Of a DNA stretch of 5,943 nucleotides, positions 1 to 4,614 are shown one piece after another. This DNA comes from Alphaproteobacteria bacterium. Lineage in GTDB: Bacteria; Pseudomonadota; Alphaproteobacteria; Rs-D84. The stretch's first letter is position 1. Each line of letters begins with the position of its first letter. The DNA lies in the NCBI GenBank assembly GCA_009785765.1, contig WQVP01000026.1, forward strand, positions 1 to 5,943, given 5' to 3'. Position numbers and translations under genes: made by a program. The notes below the pieces were generated by a model. That model did not search any database. It saw only the letters and a program-made list of their open reading frames with translations, and was not told the DNA's origin.

Positions 1-2
1 CT

Positions 3-413
3 CTTTTCGGGGCAAAGGTTTCCGAACAAATCCAATCTGTGTTTAAAAAAGGCGCAGATGGCGTTATTGTGCCAGGCTCTTCTTTGATGATAAGGGCGCT
101 TTTGCCAGTGGTTCATGATTTGTTTTTTAATCGTAAATTATTTATAAGCATTGATATGGATAATGTTTTATCCACAGACTGGCCTGATATATTCAAAGAT
201 ATCAAAGAAATTAACGCAAGCGGCATAATATTAATTGCCCCGTCCGCCTCTGCCTCTGGAAAGATTTGCGGGATGCTTTCGGGTATGCCTTTGGATTTTG
301 ATGGTGATATATTTGTATTATCAGATTTGCCCGAAGTTATGGAGGATGCAATGCGTCTTTGCCAAAAAATCCGCCCAGCAACAAACCTTCGGTATTTTGT
401 TAAAAAACAATAA
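3..413 (+). CDS. 3' end of an unrecognised protein gene (5' truncated by window)
   Basis: The frame is open from the left edge and ends in TAA at 411-413, giving about 136 visible residues. A GTG at 39 could be read as a start, but the frame continues upstream without a stop and in the same amino-acid style (LFGAKVSEQIQS), so the true start is most likely outside the window. I do not recognise the family. Visible features are alternating hydrophobic strands and helices of a soluble alpha/beta protein (GADGVIVPGSS, KLFISIDMD, ASGIILIAPSA, GDIFVLSDLPEV). There is no signal peptide, membrane segment or cysteine cluster in the visible part. It precedes the M23 peptidase gene by 22 nt on the same strand, so co-transcription is likely, but this does not reveal its function. 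The repeated beta-strand/helix pattern would fit a Rossmann-like or TIM-barrel C-terminus; that is only a guess. Confidence 0.6.
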   Translation, partial: LFGAKVSEQIQSVFKKGADGVIVPGSSLMIRALLPVVHDLFFNRKLFISIDMDNVLSTDWPDIFKDIKEINASGIILIAPSASASGKICGMLSGMPLDFDGDIFVLSDLPEVMEDAMRLCQKIRPATNLRYFVKKQ

Positions 414-421
414 ATATAAGC

Positions 422-506
422 GAAAGAGTGAAAAAGTGAATAAATTAAAGAATATTTTATTAACAAAGATAAAAGTGAAATACCTTATTTGCTTTTTCGC
501 TCTTTC
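422..506. repeat. Imperfect inverted repeat with period-8 character around the M23 gene start
   Basis: The left arm GAAAGAGTGAAAAAGT (422-437) matches the reverse complement of the right arm 491-506 at 14 of 16 positions, and both mismatches become G-U pairs in RNA. The spacer is 53 nt. The left arm sits around the proposed GTG start of the peptidase gene and the right arm encodes part of its signal peptide. Each arm also looks like an 8-nt unit repeated (GCGAAAGA, GTGAAAAA, GTGAATAA). The purine-rich composition makes chance similarity plausible, so this is weaker than the period-7 repeats further right. Confidence 0.35.
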
Positions 507-1314
507 TCTTATGCATTTTGGGGCGCATGCTGGGACGTGCAACATAATAGGTAATGAATCAGGCGCACCTGTGCTTTGCGGCGTTGCAAAACAGGGCGGT
601 ATGTTATTCGGCGAAGTGCCGACTGTAATTCGTGTTTACAAAGGCGATGTTTTGGTTTCGTATCGTGGGATATTTGTGGTGGGACTTGCGTACAATACAC
701 CTGAAACTATAAGTCTGCGATTTTGCCAAAGACGGCGATGTGACACCTTTACATATAATATAGAACAGCGCACATTCCCAGAACAACACATTACAGTGCC
801 CGCCCGCTTTGATGATTTCACGCCAGAGGTTCTTGCGCGTATAGAGCGAGAGAGGCAAAACGTATTTGCGGCACGCGCAGAGTCTATTAATTTTGATGCA
901 ACCGCATTTATGGATATGGAATTACCGGAAAATCTACGTACAAAACGTATAACAGCCGGTTATGGATTTCGGCGTGTTGTAAACGGGACCCCTCGCCGTC
1001 GTCATCTTGGGGTTGATTTTGCGGCGCCCACTGGAACACCGGCCAAAGCCATCGCAGATGGTGTGATAACACTTGCCGACTATATGTTTTTTAATGGCAA
1101 ATCGGTATATATAAAACATGGGCACGGAATGTCTTCATCATATATGCACCTTCATACAATTGATGTTAATGTCGGAGACGTCGTAAAAAGAGGGCAGGTA
1201 ATCGGAACAATTGGAAACACCGGGCGAAGCACGGGTCCGCATTTACATCTTGGGGTATATTGGAGGCAAAGCGGACTTGACCCGATGTTGTTGCTTCAAA
1301 ATACAAGAGAATAA
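436..1314 (+). CDS. Secreted M23 (LytM-type) peptidoglycan endopeptidase
   Basis: A zinc metallopeptidase expected to cut peptide cross-links of peptidoglycan in the periplasm; 292 residues from GTG 436. The N-terminus is a signal peptide: basic start, hydrophobic KYLICFFALSL, and a likely signal peptidase I site AHA|GT near residue 32. Residues about 33-160 form a beta-rich domain (QGGMLFGEVPTVIRVYKG, GIFVVGLAY) like the N-terminal domain often found before alphaproteobacterial LytM domains; it holds four cysteines that could form disulfides. The catalytic domain covers about 185-285. Zinc ligands are His190 and Asp194 (HLGVD) and His271 (HLH), with His238/His240 (YMHLH) and His269 near the active site. 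All key residues are present, so it looks catalytically active rather than a regulatory LytM such as EnvC. The start is uncertain: GTG 436 has a weak AAAGAG upstream. GTG 475 would give a shorter, equally good signal peptide. The longer frame back to 235 overlaps the previous gene and is rejected. Confidence 0.92.
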   Translation: MNKLKNILLTKIKVKYLICFFALSLMHFGAHAGTCNIIGNESGAPVLCGVAKQGGMLFGEVPTVIRVYKGDVLVSYRGIFVVGLAYNTPETISLRFCQRRRCDTFTYNIEQRTFPEQHITVPARFDDFTPEVLARIERERQNVFAARAESINFDATAFMDMELPENLRTKRITAGYGFRRVVNGTPRRRHLGVDFAAPTGTPAKAIADGVITLADYMFFNGKSVYIKHGHGMSSSYMHLHTIDVNVGDVVKRGQVIGTIGNTGRSTGPHLHLGVYWRQSGLDPMLLLQNTRE

Positions 1315-1416
1315 AAAACCGCCCCGGATATTTGCTCATACTGCGCTTTGCGCGATTTCGCAAATTCCGGGGTGACACATAATGTTGACTTGCCTATTCT
1401 AACCGGCGGTTTTTTT
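1313..1416. terminator. Nested palindrome between convergent genes, probable bidirectional terminator
   Basis: Outer arms AAAAAACCGCC (1313-1323) and GGCGGTTTTTT (1405-1415) are perfect complements, giving a GC stem followed by a T run on either strand. Inside lies a second stem, 1322-1335 CCCCGGATATTTGC against 1360-1372 GCAAATTCCGGGG, with one bulged base and a small GCGC-TTT-GCGC hairpin at its tip. The outer and inner stems share two bases (1322-1323), so they may partly compete. The outer arms contain the stop codons of both the M23 gene (1312-1314) and the dksA-like gene (1415-1417). The inner 'CCCCGG...CCGGGG' part resembles the dispersed palindromes common between genes in alphaproteobacteria, which is a family-level impression, not a match I could test. 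Confidence 0.75.
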
Positions 1417-1846
1417 ATCGTTCTGATTTTTCTGCCTCTTCTTGTTCTTCTAGTGTAAGAGTTGCCAAGGGTCGTGCCATCATGCGTTTAAGGCCAATGG
1501 GCTCGCCCGATAATAGGCTGTACCCGAATGTGCCGGCGTCCAAAGATTCAAGTGCACGATCAACCTTTTTCAAAAGATTCGCATTACGTGCATGAACCTT
1601 TAATTGCATATCAGCCTCTGTGGAAAGATTCCCAGAATCACCTTCGTCGCCTGTGCCCGCTGTTTTGTTTTTTTGTGCAATGTTTATAGCGTCCATAACA
1701 TCATTCATGCCGGACACCAATTCATCACGTTGTTCGCATAGTATTTTGTAAAAATATGCACGTTGTTCAGCGCCCATATATTCTTCGCTTACTTTTGGTT
1801 TGTATTTTGGATCAAGCTGTATTGTTTTATAGTTTTTTTTGCTCAT
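1415..1846 (-). CDS. dksA: DksA/TraR-family transcription factor lacking zinc-finger cysteines
   Basis: 143 residues, the size usual for alphaproteobacterial DksA. DksA enters the secondary channel of RNA polymerase and, with ppGpp, resets promoter output during starvation. The family call rests on the C-terminal block AGTFGYSLLSGEPIGLKRMMARPLATLT (residues about 104-131), which aligns with the DksA globular domain, and on a long helical hairpin before it (about 27-100). The coiled-coil tip reads D67-E-G-D70-S-G72, keeping the two acidic positions of the canonical DxxDxA tip but with Gly in place of Ala. All four positions that hold zinc-binding Cys in E. coli DksA are Ser, Ser, Leu and Glu or similar; the only cysteine is Cys37. 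Alphaproteobacterial DksA often has a reduced finger, but complete absence is notable. The ATG has a good Shine-Dalgarno AAAGGA 7 nt upstream that overlaps the end of trxA. The 4-nt gap to trxA indicates one transcript. Confidence 0.85.
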   Translation of the reverse strand: MSKKNYKTIQLDPKYKPKVSEEYMGAEQRAYFYKILCEQRDELVSGMNDVMDAINIAQKNKTAGTGDEGDSGNLSTEADMQLKVHARNANLLKKVDRALESLDAGTFGYSLLSGEPIGLKRMMARPLATLTLEEQEEAEKSER

Positions 1847-1850
1847 ACCT

Positions 1851-2168
1851 TTATCCTTTGACTTCCTTTATAAACTCTTCCAATTCTCCCGCACTTAGTA
1901 ATCCTGTTTTTGTTGCAACGACTTCGCCGTCTTTAAACGCAAGCACGGCCGGAATAGAGCGTATACCATATTTCGCAGGCGTCCGGCGATTGCCTTCGTC
2001 AATTTCAAACTTTGCAAACTTTATATCTGTGTTGGCGGCCGCAGACGCTTCAAACACGGGTCCAAACATACGACATGGTCCGCACCACTCTGCCCAGAAA
2101 TCTATGATAACAATTCCATCAGTAATAACTTTTTCAAATGATTCATCGTTGATATGTAAAATAGACAT
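1851..2168 (-). CDS. trxA: Thioredoxin
   Basis: 105 residues, the normal length of a single-domain cytosolic thioredoxin that reduces protein disulfides using electrons from thioredoxin reductase. The active site is WCGPC with Cys29 and Cys32. The buried Asp23 in the IIDFWAEW strand and the cis-proline Pro73 in GIRSIPAVLAF are both in place. There is no signal peptide, so it acts in the cytoplasm. The ATG at 2168 is supported by a strong Shine-Dalgarno AGAAAGGA (plus-strand 2177-2184) with 8 nt spacing. It is first in an operon with the DksA-like gene (4 nt between stop and start) and is divergent from sufS. Position 34-37 (MFGP) departs slightly from the common KxxAP sequence after the active site, but the fold markers are intact. 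The FNR-type box lies 18-31 nt upstream of the start codon, so binding there would more likely block than activate trxA. Confidence 0.95.
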   Translation of the reverse strand: MSILHINDESFEKVITDGIVIIDFWAEWCGPCRMFGPVFEASAAANTDIKFAKFEIDEGNRRTPAKYGIRSIPAVLAFKDGEVVATKTGLLSAGELEEFIKEVKG

Positions 2169-2185
2169 GCTTTTTTTCCTTTCTC

Positions 2186-2199
2186 TTGATTTACATCAA
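2186..2199. promoter_or_regulatory. Perfect FNR/FixK-type box in the trxA-sufS divergent gap
   Basis: TTGATTTACATCAA fits the consensus TTGAT-N4-ATCAA at all ten specified positions. Proteins of the Crp/FNR family that recognise this half-site (FNR, Anr, FnrL, FixK) respond to oxygen, in FNR through a [4Fe-4S] cluster. Its first six bases also serve as a candidate sufS -35 hexamer. With the -10 at 2208-2213 the box centre (2192.5) would be near -27 and would repress sufS. With an alternative -10, AATAAT at 2221-2226, the centre would be close to -41.5, the class II activating position. Sign of regulation therefore cannot be decided from sequence. Confidence 0.6.
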
Positions 2200-2213
2200 A
2201 AGTGTAATATAAT
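2186..2213 (+). promoter_or_regulatory. Candidate sigma70-type promoter for sufS-sufT-sufE
   Basis: TTGATT (2186-2191), a 16-nt spacer, then TATAAT (2208-2213) in the correct direction for sufS, predicting a transcript start near 2220 and a leader of about 60 nt. The -10 is a full consensus match and the -35 matches at four of six positions. A second possibility is TTGATA (2237-2242), a 16-nt spacer and TATATA (2259-2264) closer to the gene, giving a leader of only about 10 nt; its -10 falls inside the 14-bp palindrome. Confidence 0.5.
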
Positions 2214-2253
2214 ACAAGGCAATAATCAAATAGGAATTGATAACAGATTATAA

Positions 2254-2267
2254 CACTATATATAGTG
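2254..2267. promoter_or_regulatory. Perfect 14-bp palindrome upstream of sufS, possible operator
   Basis: CACTATATATAGTG reads the same on both strands and ends 14 nt before the sufS ATG. It would lie in the leader of a transcript from the upstream promoter, or over the -10 of the nearer candidate. Its symmetry and position suit a dimeric repressor. Fe-S assembly operons are often controlled by Rrf2-family proteins such as IscR, but I cannot match this palindrome to a specific regulator. Confidence 0.4.
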
Positions 2268-2281
2268 AAAATTTGTCAATA

Positions 2282-3454
2282 ATGGCACAAAATATGGATA
2301 AAAAAGAAGTTTATATAGATTCGGCTGCGACCGCCCTGAAATCGGAATCAGTGATTGCCACGCAGGCGGAATTTTTGCGCATAGATTATGCGAACGCATC
2401 ACGTGGCACTTGTGGTCGTGCCGCCCGCACTGATACGGCGATTGAAAGTGTGCGCCGAACTGTTGCAGAGTTTATAGGCGCAAAACCAGAACAAATTGTT
2501 TTTACCAGCGGCACGACGGACGGGATAAATCGGATTGCGCACATAATTAACGCACATTTTACAAAGTACGGCGGCAAGAAAAGCGGACAATGGACTTTTG
2601 GTGTAAGCGAGTTGGAACATCACAGCGCACGAATGCCCTTTGAAGACTTTGAGATGGATGGCAAGGCGAAAATTTCAATTTGTCCACTGGACGATAATTT
2701 AAATTATGATATTGAAAAATTGCCTATGGTTGATGTTCTTGTTATAACGGCGATGTCTAATGTTTTTGGTGTGGCGCAAGATGTCAAAAAAATAATTGCC
2801 GCCGCCCGCACAAAAAATCCAAATGTAATTACGGTTGTTGATGCGGCGCAATACGTCGTGCATGCGCCAATTGATGTTATGGATTGGGATTGTGATTTCC
2901 TGTGTTTTTCGGGCCACAAAATTGGTTCTGATACCGGCGTCGGTGTTATGTATATGAAGGGTTCATATTGGATGCCTGACCGATTCGGTGGCGGCATGGT
3001 TCAATCTTTGTCATATGTTGCAGAGATGGGCGAAAAGAAAAGTATCATAGATTGGAAATTTGCCGCAGCGCCCACAAAGTTTGAGGCCGGCACATTGCCA
3101 CTAACACAAATTGTCGGACTTGGCGTTGCGATTAAAGAAACTGGAAACTGGAAACCGGAAACCGGAAATTTATTAAATTATTTGCGTGATGAATTATCAA
3201 GAATAGAGCGGATTAAATTTATATCGCCGCCGGATGCAAATGTATTAACTTTTACAGTGGACGGAATGCATCATTTGGATTTTGGCGCAATGATGGGCGC
3301 ACGTGGAATATGTTTGCGCACCGGGAATATGTGTGCGTCTTGGCTGTTTTCACGACTTGGCATTGATGGCGCTGTCCGTATATCTGTCGGCCCGTGGAAT
3401 ACTATGGCGGAAATGGAGATGGTTGTTAAAGTGATTAAAGAAGTTTTGAAATGA
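2282..3454 (+). CDS. sufS: SufS-type cysteine desulfurase
   Basis: A PLP enzyme of the class V aminotransferase fold that removes sulfur from L-cysteine, forming a persulfide used for Fe-S cluster assembly; 390 residues. The PLP lysine is Lys213 in SGHK, preceded by the cofactor Asp in VVDAAQ. The catalytic Cys351 lies in RTGNMCA, the SufS (type II) position with a short loop, which separates it from IscS/NifS. GTTDGIN (cofactor phosphate region) and EHHSARMPF (SufS EHHANxxPW) are also present. Differences from typical SufS are D-S-AAT for D-N-AAT near the N-terminus and N-M for H-H just before the catalytic Cys. A heptamer repeat encodes residues 286-297 (ETGNWKPETGNL), where other SufS proteins have a helix-linking segment. 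ATG 2282 is chosen because the homologous region starts near VYIDSAAT; TTG 2237 adds unlike residues. No clear Shine-Dalgarno is visible. The stop overlaps the sufT start (ATGA), indicating coupling. Confidence 0.93.
   Translation: MAQNMDKKEVYIDSAATALKSESVIATQAEFLRIDYANASRGTCGRAARTDTAIESVRRTVAEFIGAKPEQIVFTSGTTDGINRIAHIINAHFTKYGGKKSGQWTFGVSELEHHSARMPFEDFEMDGKAKISICPLDDNLNYDIEKLPMVDVLVITAMSNVFGVAQDVKKIIAAARTKNPNVITVVDAAQYVVHAPIDVMDWDCDFLCFSGHKIGSDTGVGVMYMKGSYWMPDRFGGGMVQSLSYVAEMGEKKSIIDWKFAAAPTKFEAGTLPLTQIVGLGVAIKETGNWKPETGNLLNYLRDELSRIERIKFISPPDANVLTFTVDGMHHLDFGAMMGARGICLRTGNMCASWLFSRLGIDGAVRISVGPWNTMAEMEMVVKVIKEVLK
3137..3171 (+). repeat. Period-7 tandem repeat inside sufS (unit GAAACTG/GAAACCG)
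   Basis: Units are GAAACTG (3137-3143), GAAACTG (3144-3150), GAAACCG (3151-3157), GAAACCG (3158-3164) and a decayed GAAATTT (3165-3171). Because 7 is not a multiple of 3, three units encode the seven-residue cycle ETGNWKP before repeating as ETGN. The array sits in the segment between the FEAGT strand region and the following helix NYLRDEL, likely a surface loop. Confidence 0.85.
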
Positions 3455-3774
3455 AAGAACAAATTATTGAAAAATTAAAGCAGGTATATGACCCGGAAAT
3501 TTCGGTAAATGTTTATGATTTGGGATTAATTCGTGAAATAATAATCCCGAACCCCGAGACCCGAACTCCGGATCCCGTTATTATAAAAATGACATTTACA
3601 TCGCCTACGTGCCCGTTTGCGGATGAACTTATGCAAATGGTGCAAATGAATGTTGAACAGGTCGTGGGCAAGGGCAATATGCGGATTGAAATTGTTTGGG
3701 ATCCGCCTTGGTCGTTAAAAGATATGTCGGCCGCCGCAAGAATAGAATTAGACCTGACAGACGAGGGGTGGTGA
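3451..3774 (+). CDS. sufT: SufT-like MIP18/DUF59 Fe-S maturation protein
   Basis: 107 residues covering one complete MIP18 (DUF59) domain; members include SufT, PaaD and the C-terminus of eukaryotic CIA2, all tied to Fe-S protein maturation. Diagnostic motifs are DPEISVNVYDLGLI at 14-27, TSPTCPFADEL at 50-60 with the conserved Cys54, and the late VWDPPW. The start ATG overlaps the sufS stop by 4 nt, so the two are almost certainly translated together; the sufS neighbourhood favours SufT over the phenylacetate protein PaaD. Residues 31-42 (IIPNPETRTPDP) form a proline-rich insertion in the hairpin between the first two strands, which is normally short, and it is encoded by a heptamer repeat. 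The gene ends in TGA at 3772-3774, six bases before the next repeat array begins. Confidence 0.87.
   Translation: MKEQIIEKLKQVYDPEISVNVYDLGLIREIIIPNPETRTPDPVIIKMTFTSPTCPFADELMQMVQMNVEQVVGKGNMRIEIVWDPPWSLKDMSAAARIELDLTDEGW
3543..3577 (+). repeat. Period-7 tandem repeat inside sufT (unit close to AACCCCG)
   Basis: Five consecutive units: AATCCCG (3543-3549), AACCCCG (3550-3556), AGACCCG (3557-3563), AACTCCG (3564-3570), GATCCCG (3571-3577). Every unit ends in CCG and keeps most of its other bases; the array encodes the PNPETRTPDP loop. The units differ from one another more than in the other arrays, suggesting an older array or selection on the codons. Confidence 0.75.
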
Positions 3775-3780
3775 TTATTC

Positions 3781-3857
3781 GTAAATCGTAAGACGTGAAT
3801 CGTAAGCCGCAAAACGACGAACAGTATTCACGATTCACGATTCACGATTCACGATTT
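3781..3857. repeat. Inverted pair of period-7 arrays between sufT and sufE
   Basis: The left half reads GTAAATC, GTAAGAC, GTGAATC, GTAAGCC (3781-3808) in 7-nt register. The right half reads AGTATTC then ACGATTC three times and ACGATTT (3823-3857). The halves are reverse complements in type: 3783-3803 matches the reverse complement of 3837-3857 at 18 of 21 positions. RNA from this gap could form a stem with a loop of about 33 nt. It fills nearly all of the 86-nt gap and ends 3 nt before the sufE ATG, leaving no Shine-Dalgarno. Confidence 0.85.
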
Positions 3858-3860
3858 AAT

Positions 3861-4205
3861 ATGAATTACACAGAAATAAAAAACATTTTACGGCAAATCC
3901 AAGACCCCGCAGAGCGGTTGGAGTTTGTTATGGATATTGGCAAACAATTACGCCCAATCCCTATGAATCAAAGGGGCAGAGAGATTAAAGGGTGCGCATC
4001 ACGTGTAGAGATTTATAAAGATGATGACGGATATTATGCGTCTGCGGATTCCGCCCTTGTTGCGGGAATTGTTTATATAATTCTAAGCATGGTTGATGAT
4101 AAAAATATTGATAATATGATGGCGGAATTTGAATCCCTTAATCTTGGGCTTGGTTCTGGTCGCATGACAGGCGCACAAAGTATGATTGAGTTTTTAAGGC
4201 ACTAG
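3861..4205 (+). CDS. sufE: SufE sulfur acceptor for SufS
   Basis: SufE takes the persulfide sulfur from SufS, enhances its activity and passes sulfur on to the SufBCD scaffold. The 114-residue protein is somewhat shorter than E. coli SufE (138). The active-site cysteine is Cys45, the only cysteine, in REIKGCASRVEI, matching the family motif VxGCxSxV. Around it are the usual helix DPAERLEFVMDIGKQL (15-30) and the substrate-loop region ADSALVAGIVYIILSM. ATG 3861 is preferred because family similarity begins at NYTEIKNIL. A GTG at 3795 is in frame but would add 22 residues encoded by the heptamer repeat (SRFTIHDSRF). No Shine-Dalgarno is seen before 3861. The last two codons and the TAG stop (agg cac tag) lie inside the first unit of the next repeat array, so the extreme C-terminus may have been changed by repeat growth. 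Confidence 0.92.
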   Translation: MNYTEIKNILRQIQDPAERLEFVMDIGKQLRPIPMNQRGREIKGCASRVEIYKDDDGYYASADSALVAGIVYIILSMVDDKNIDNMMAEFESLNLGLGSGRMTGAQSMIEFLRH

Positions 4206-4304
4206 GCATCAGGCACTGGGCACCAGTGTTTAGGAAAAATTCAAGTTTTATGATAATATACAAATATAAAAATAACTAATGCCTAGTGCCCGGTGCCTAG
4301 TGCC
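4197..4304. repeat. Inverted pair of period-7 arrays between sufE and ftsL-like gene
   Basis: Left array: AGGCACT, AGGCATC, AGGCACT, GGGCACC (4197-4224). Right array: TAATGCC, TAGTGCC, CGGTGCC, TAGTGCC (4277-4304). They are inverted relative to each other: 4198-4225 matches the reverse complement of 4277-4304 at 23 of 28 positions, with a 51-nt AT-rich spacer. The left array overlaps the end of sufE and supplies its stop codon. The spacer holds TATGATAATAT, which could act as an extended -10 for the downstream gene, but I see no convincing -35. Confidence 0.87.
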
Positions 4305-4323
4305 TTTGGAGCGAAGCGACAAA

Positions 4324-4614
4324 ATGTATGATCACGAAAAAATGTTTCACATAGGTACAATCATGTTGGCCATTGCGTTTATAATGGTTGCTGTATTACA
4401 AATAAGTTTTCGCCTTCAAGAGAGAGAGCGAACCCGCACTCGTGCCGAAATCGTCCGCACCCAACAAGACATTGCCCAAAGACAAATTGTTTTATCCGGC
4501 CTTATCAGTCCAGAAAATTTACGAGGGATAACCACAGGTGTTTTTCCGGGGTTCCAAACAATTGGCTTTGGCCGCAATATAAATGTTAATGATATACCAA
4601 TCAGGGGCCAGTAA
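4324..4614 (+). CDS. ftsL: Small single-pass membrane protein, probable FtsL
   Basis: 96 residues with one membrane helix (about 9-28, FHIGTIMLAIAFIMVAVLQI), a short cytoplasmic N-terminus, and then a highly charged helical stretch (about 30-58, RLQERERTRTRAEIVRTQQD) suited to a periplasmic coiled coil, ending in a SPENLRG segment. Size, topology, coiled coil and a position just before ftsI match FtsL, the bitopic divisome protein that with FtsB activates FtsWI. FtsL sequences are poorly conserved, so the call rests mainly on architecture and synteny; an unrelated small membrane protein is possible. ATG 4324 is chosen because the in-frame ATG at 4279 would start inside the repeat array. A GGAG lies 12 nt upstream of 4324, rather distant. 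The final Gln codon and TAA stop are part of the first CAGTAAC unit of the following repeat. Confidence 0.6.
   Translation: MYDHEKMFHIGTIMLAIAFIMVAVLQISFRLQERERTRTRAEIVRTQQDIAQRQIVLSGLISPENLRGITTGVFPGFQTIGFGRNINVNDIPIRGQ

Noticed and set aside
235..435. Long N-terminal extension of the M23 gene from ATG 235
   Set aside because: It overlaps the upstream gene by 179 nt, its residues look like out-of-frame translation, and the signal peptide begins only after position 436.
1756..2253. 165-aa plus-strand frame antisense to trxA and dksA
   Set aside because: It lies opposite two clearly real genes with strong Shine-Dalgarno sequences and has no recognisable domain.
2237..2281. TTG 2237 as sufS start
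   Set aside because: The AGGA before it directly abuts the TTG, too close to serve as a Shine-Dalgarno, the added 15 residues are unlike SufS, and it would place the 14-bp palindrome inside coding sequence.
4279..4323. ATG 4279 as start of the ftsL-like gene
   Set aside because: It would add 15 residues (MPSARCLVPLERSDK) translated largely from the heptamer array; ATG 4324 gives normal FtsL-like topology.
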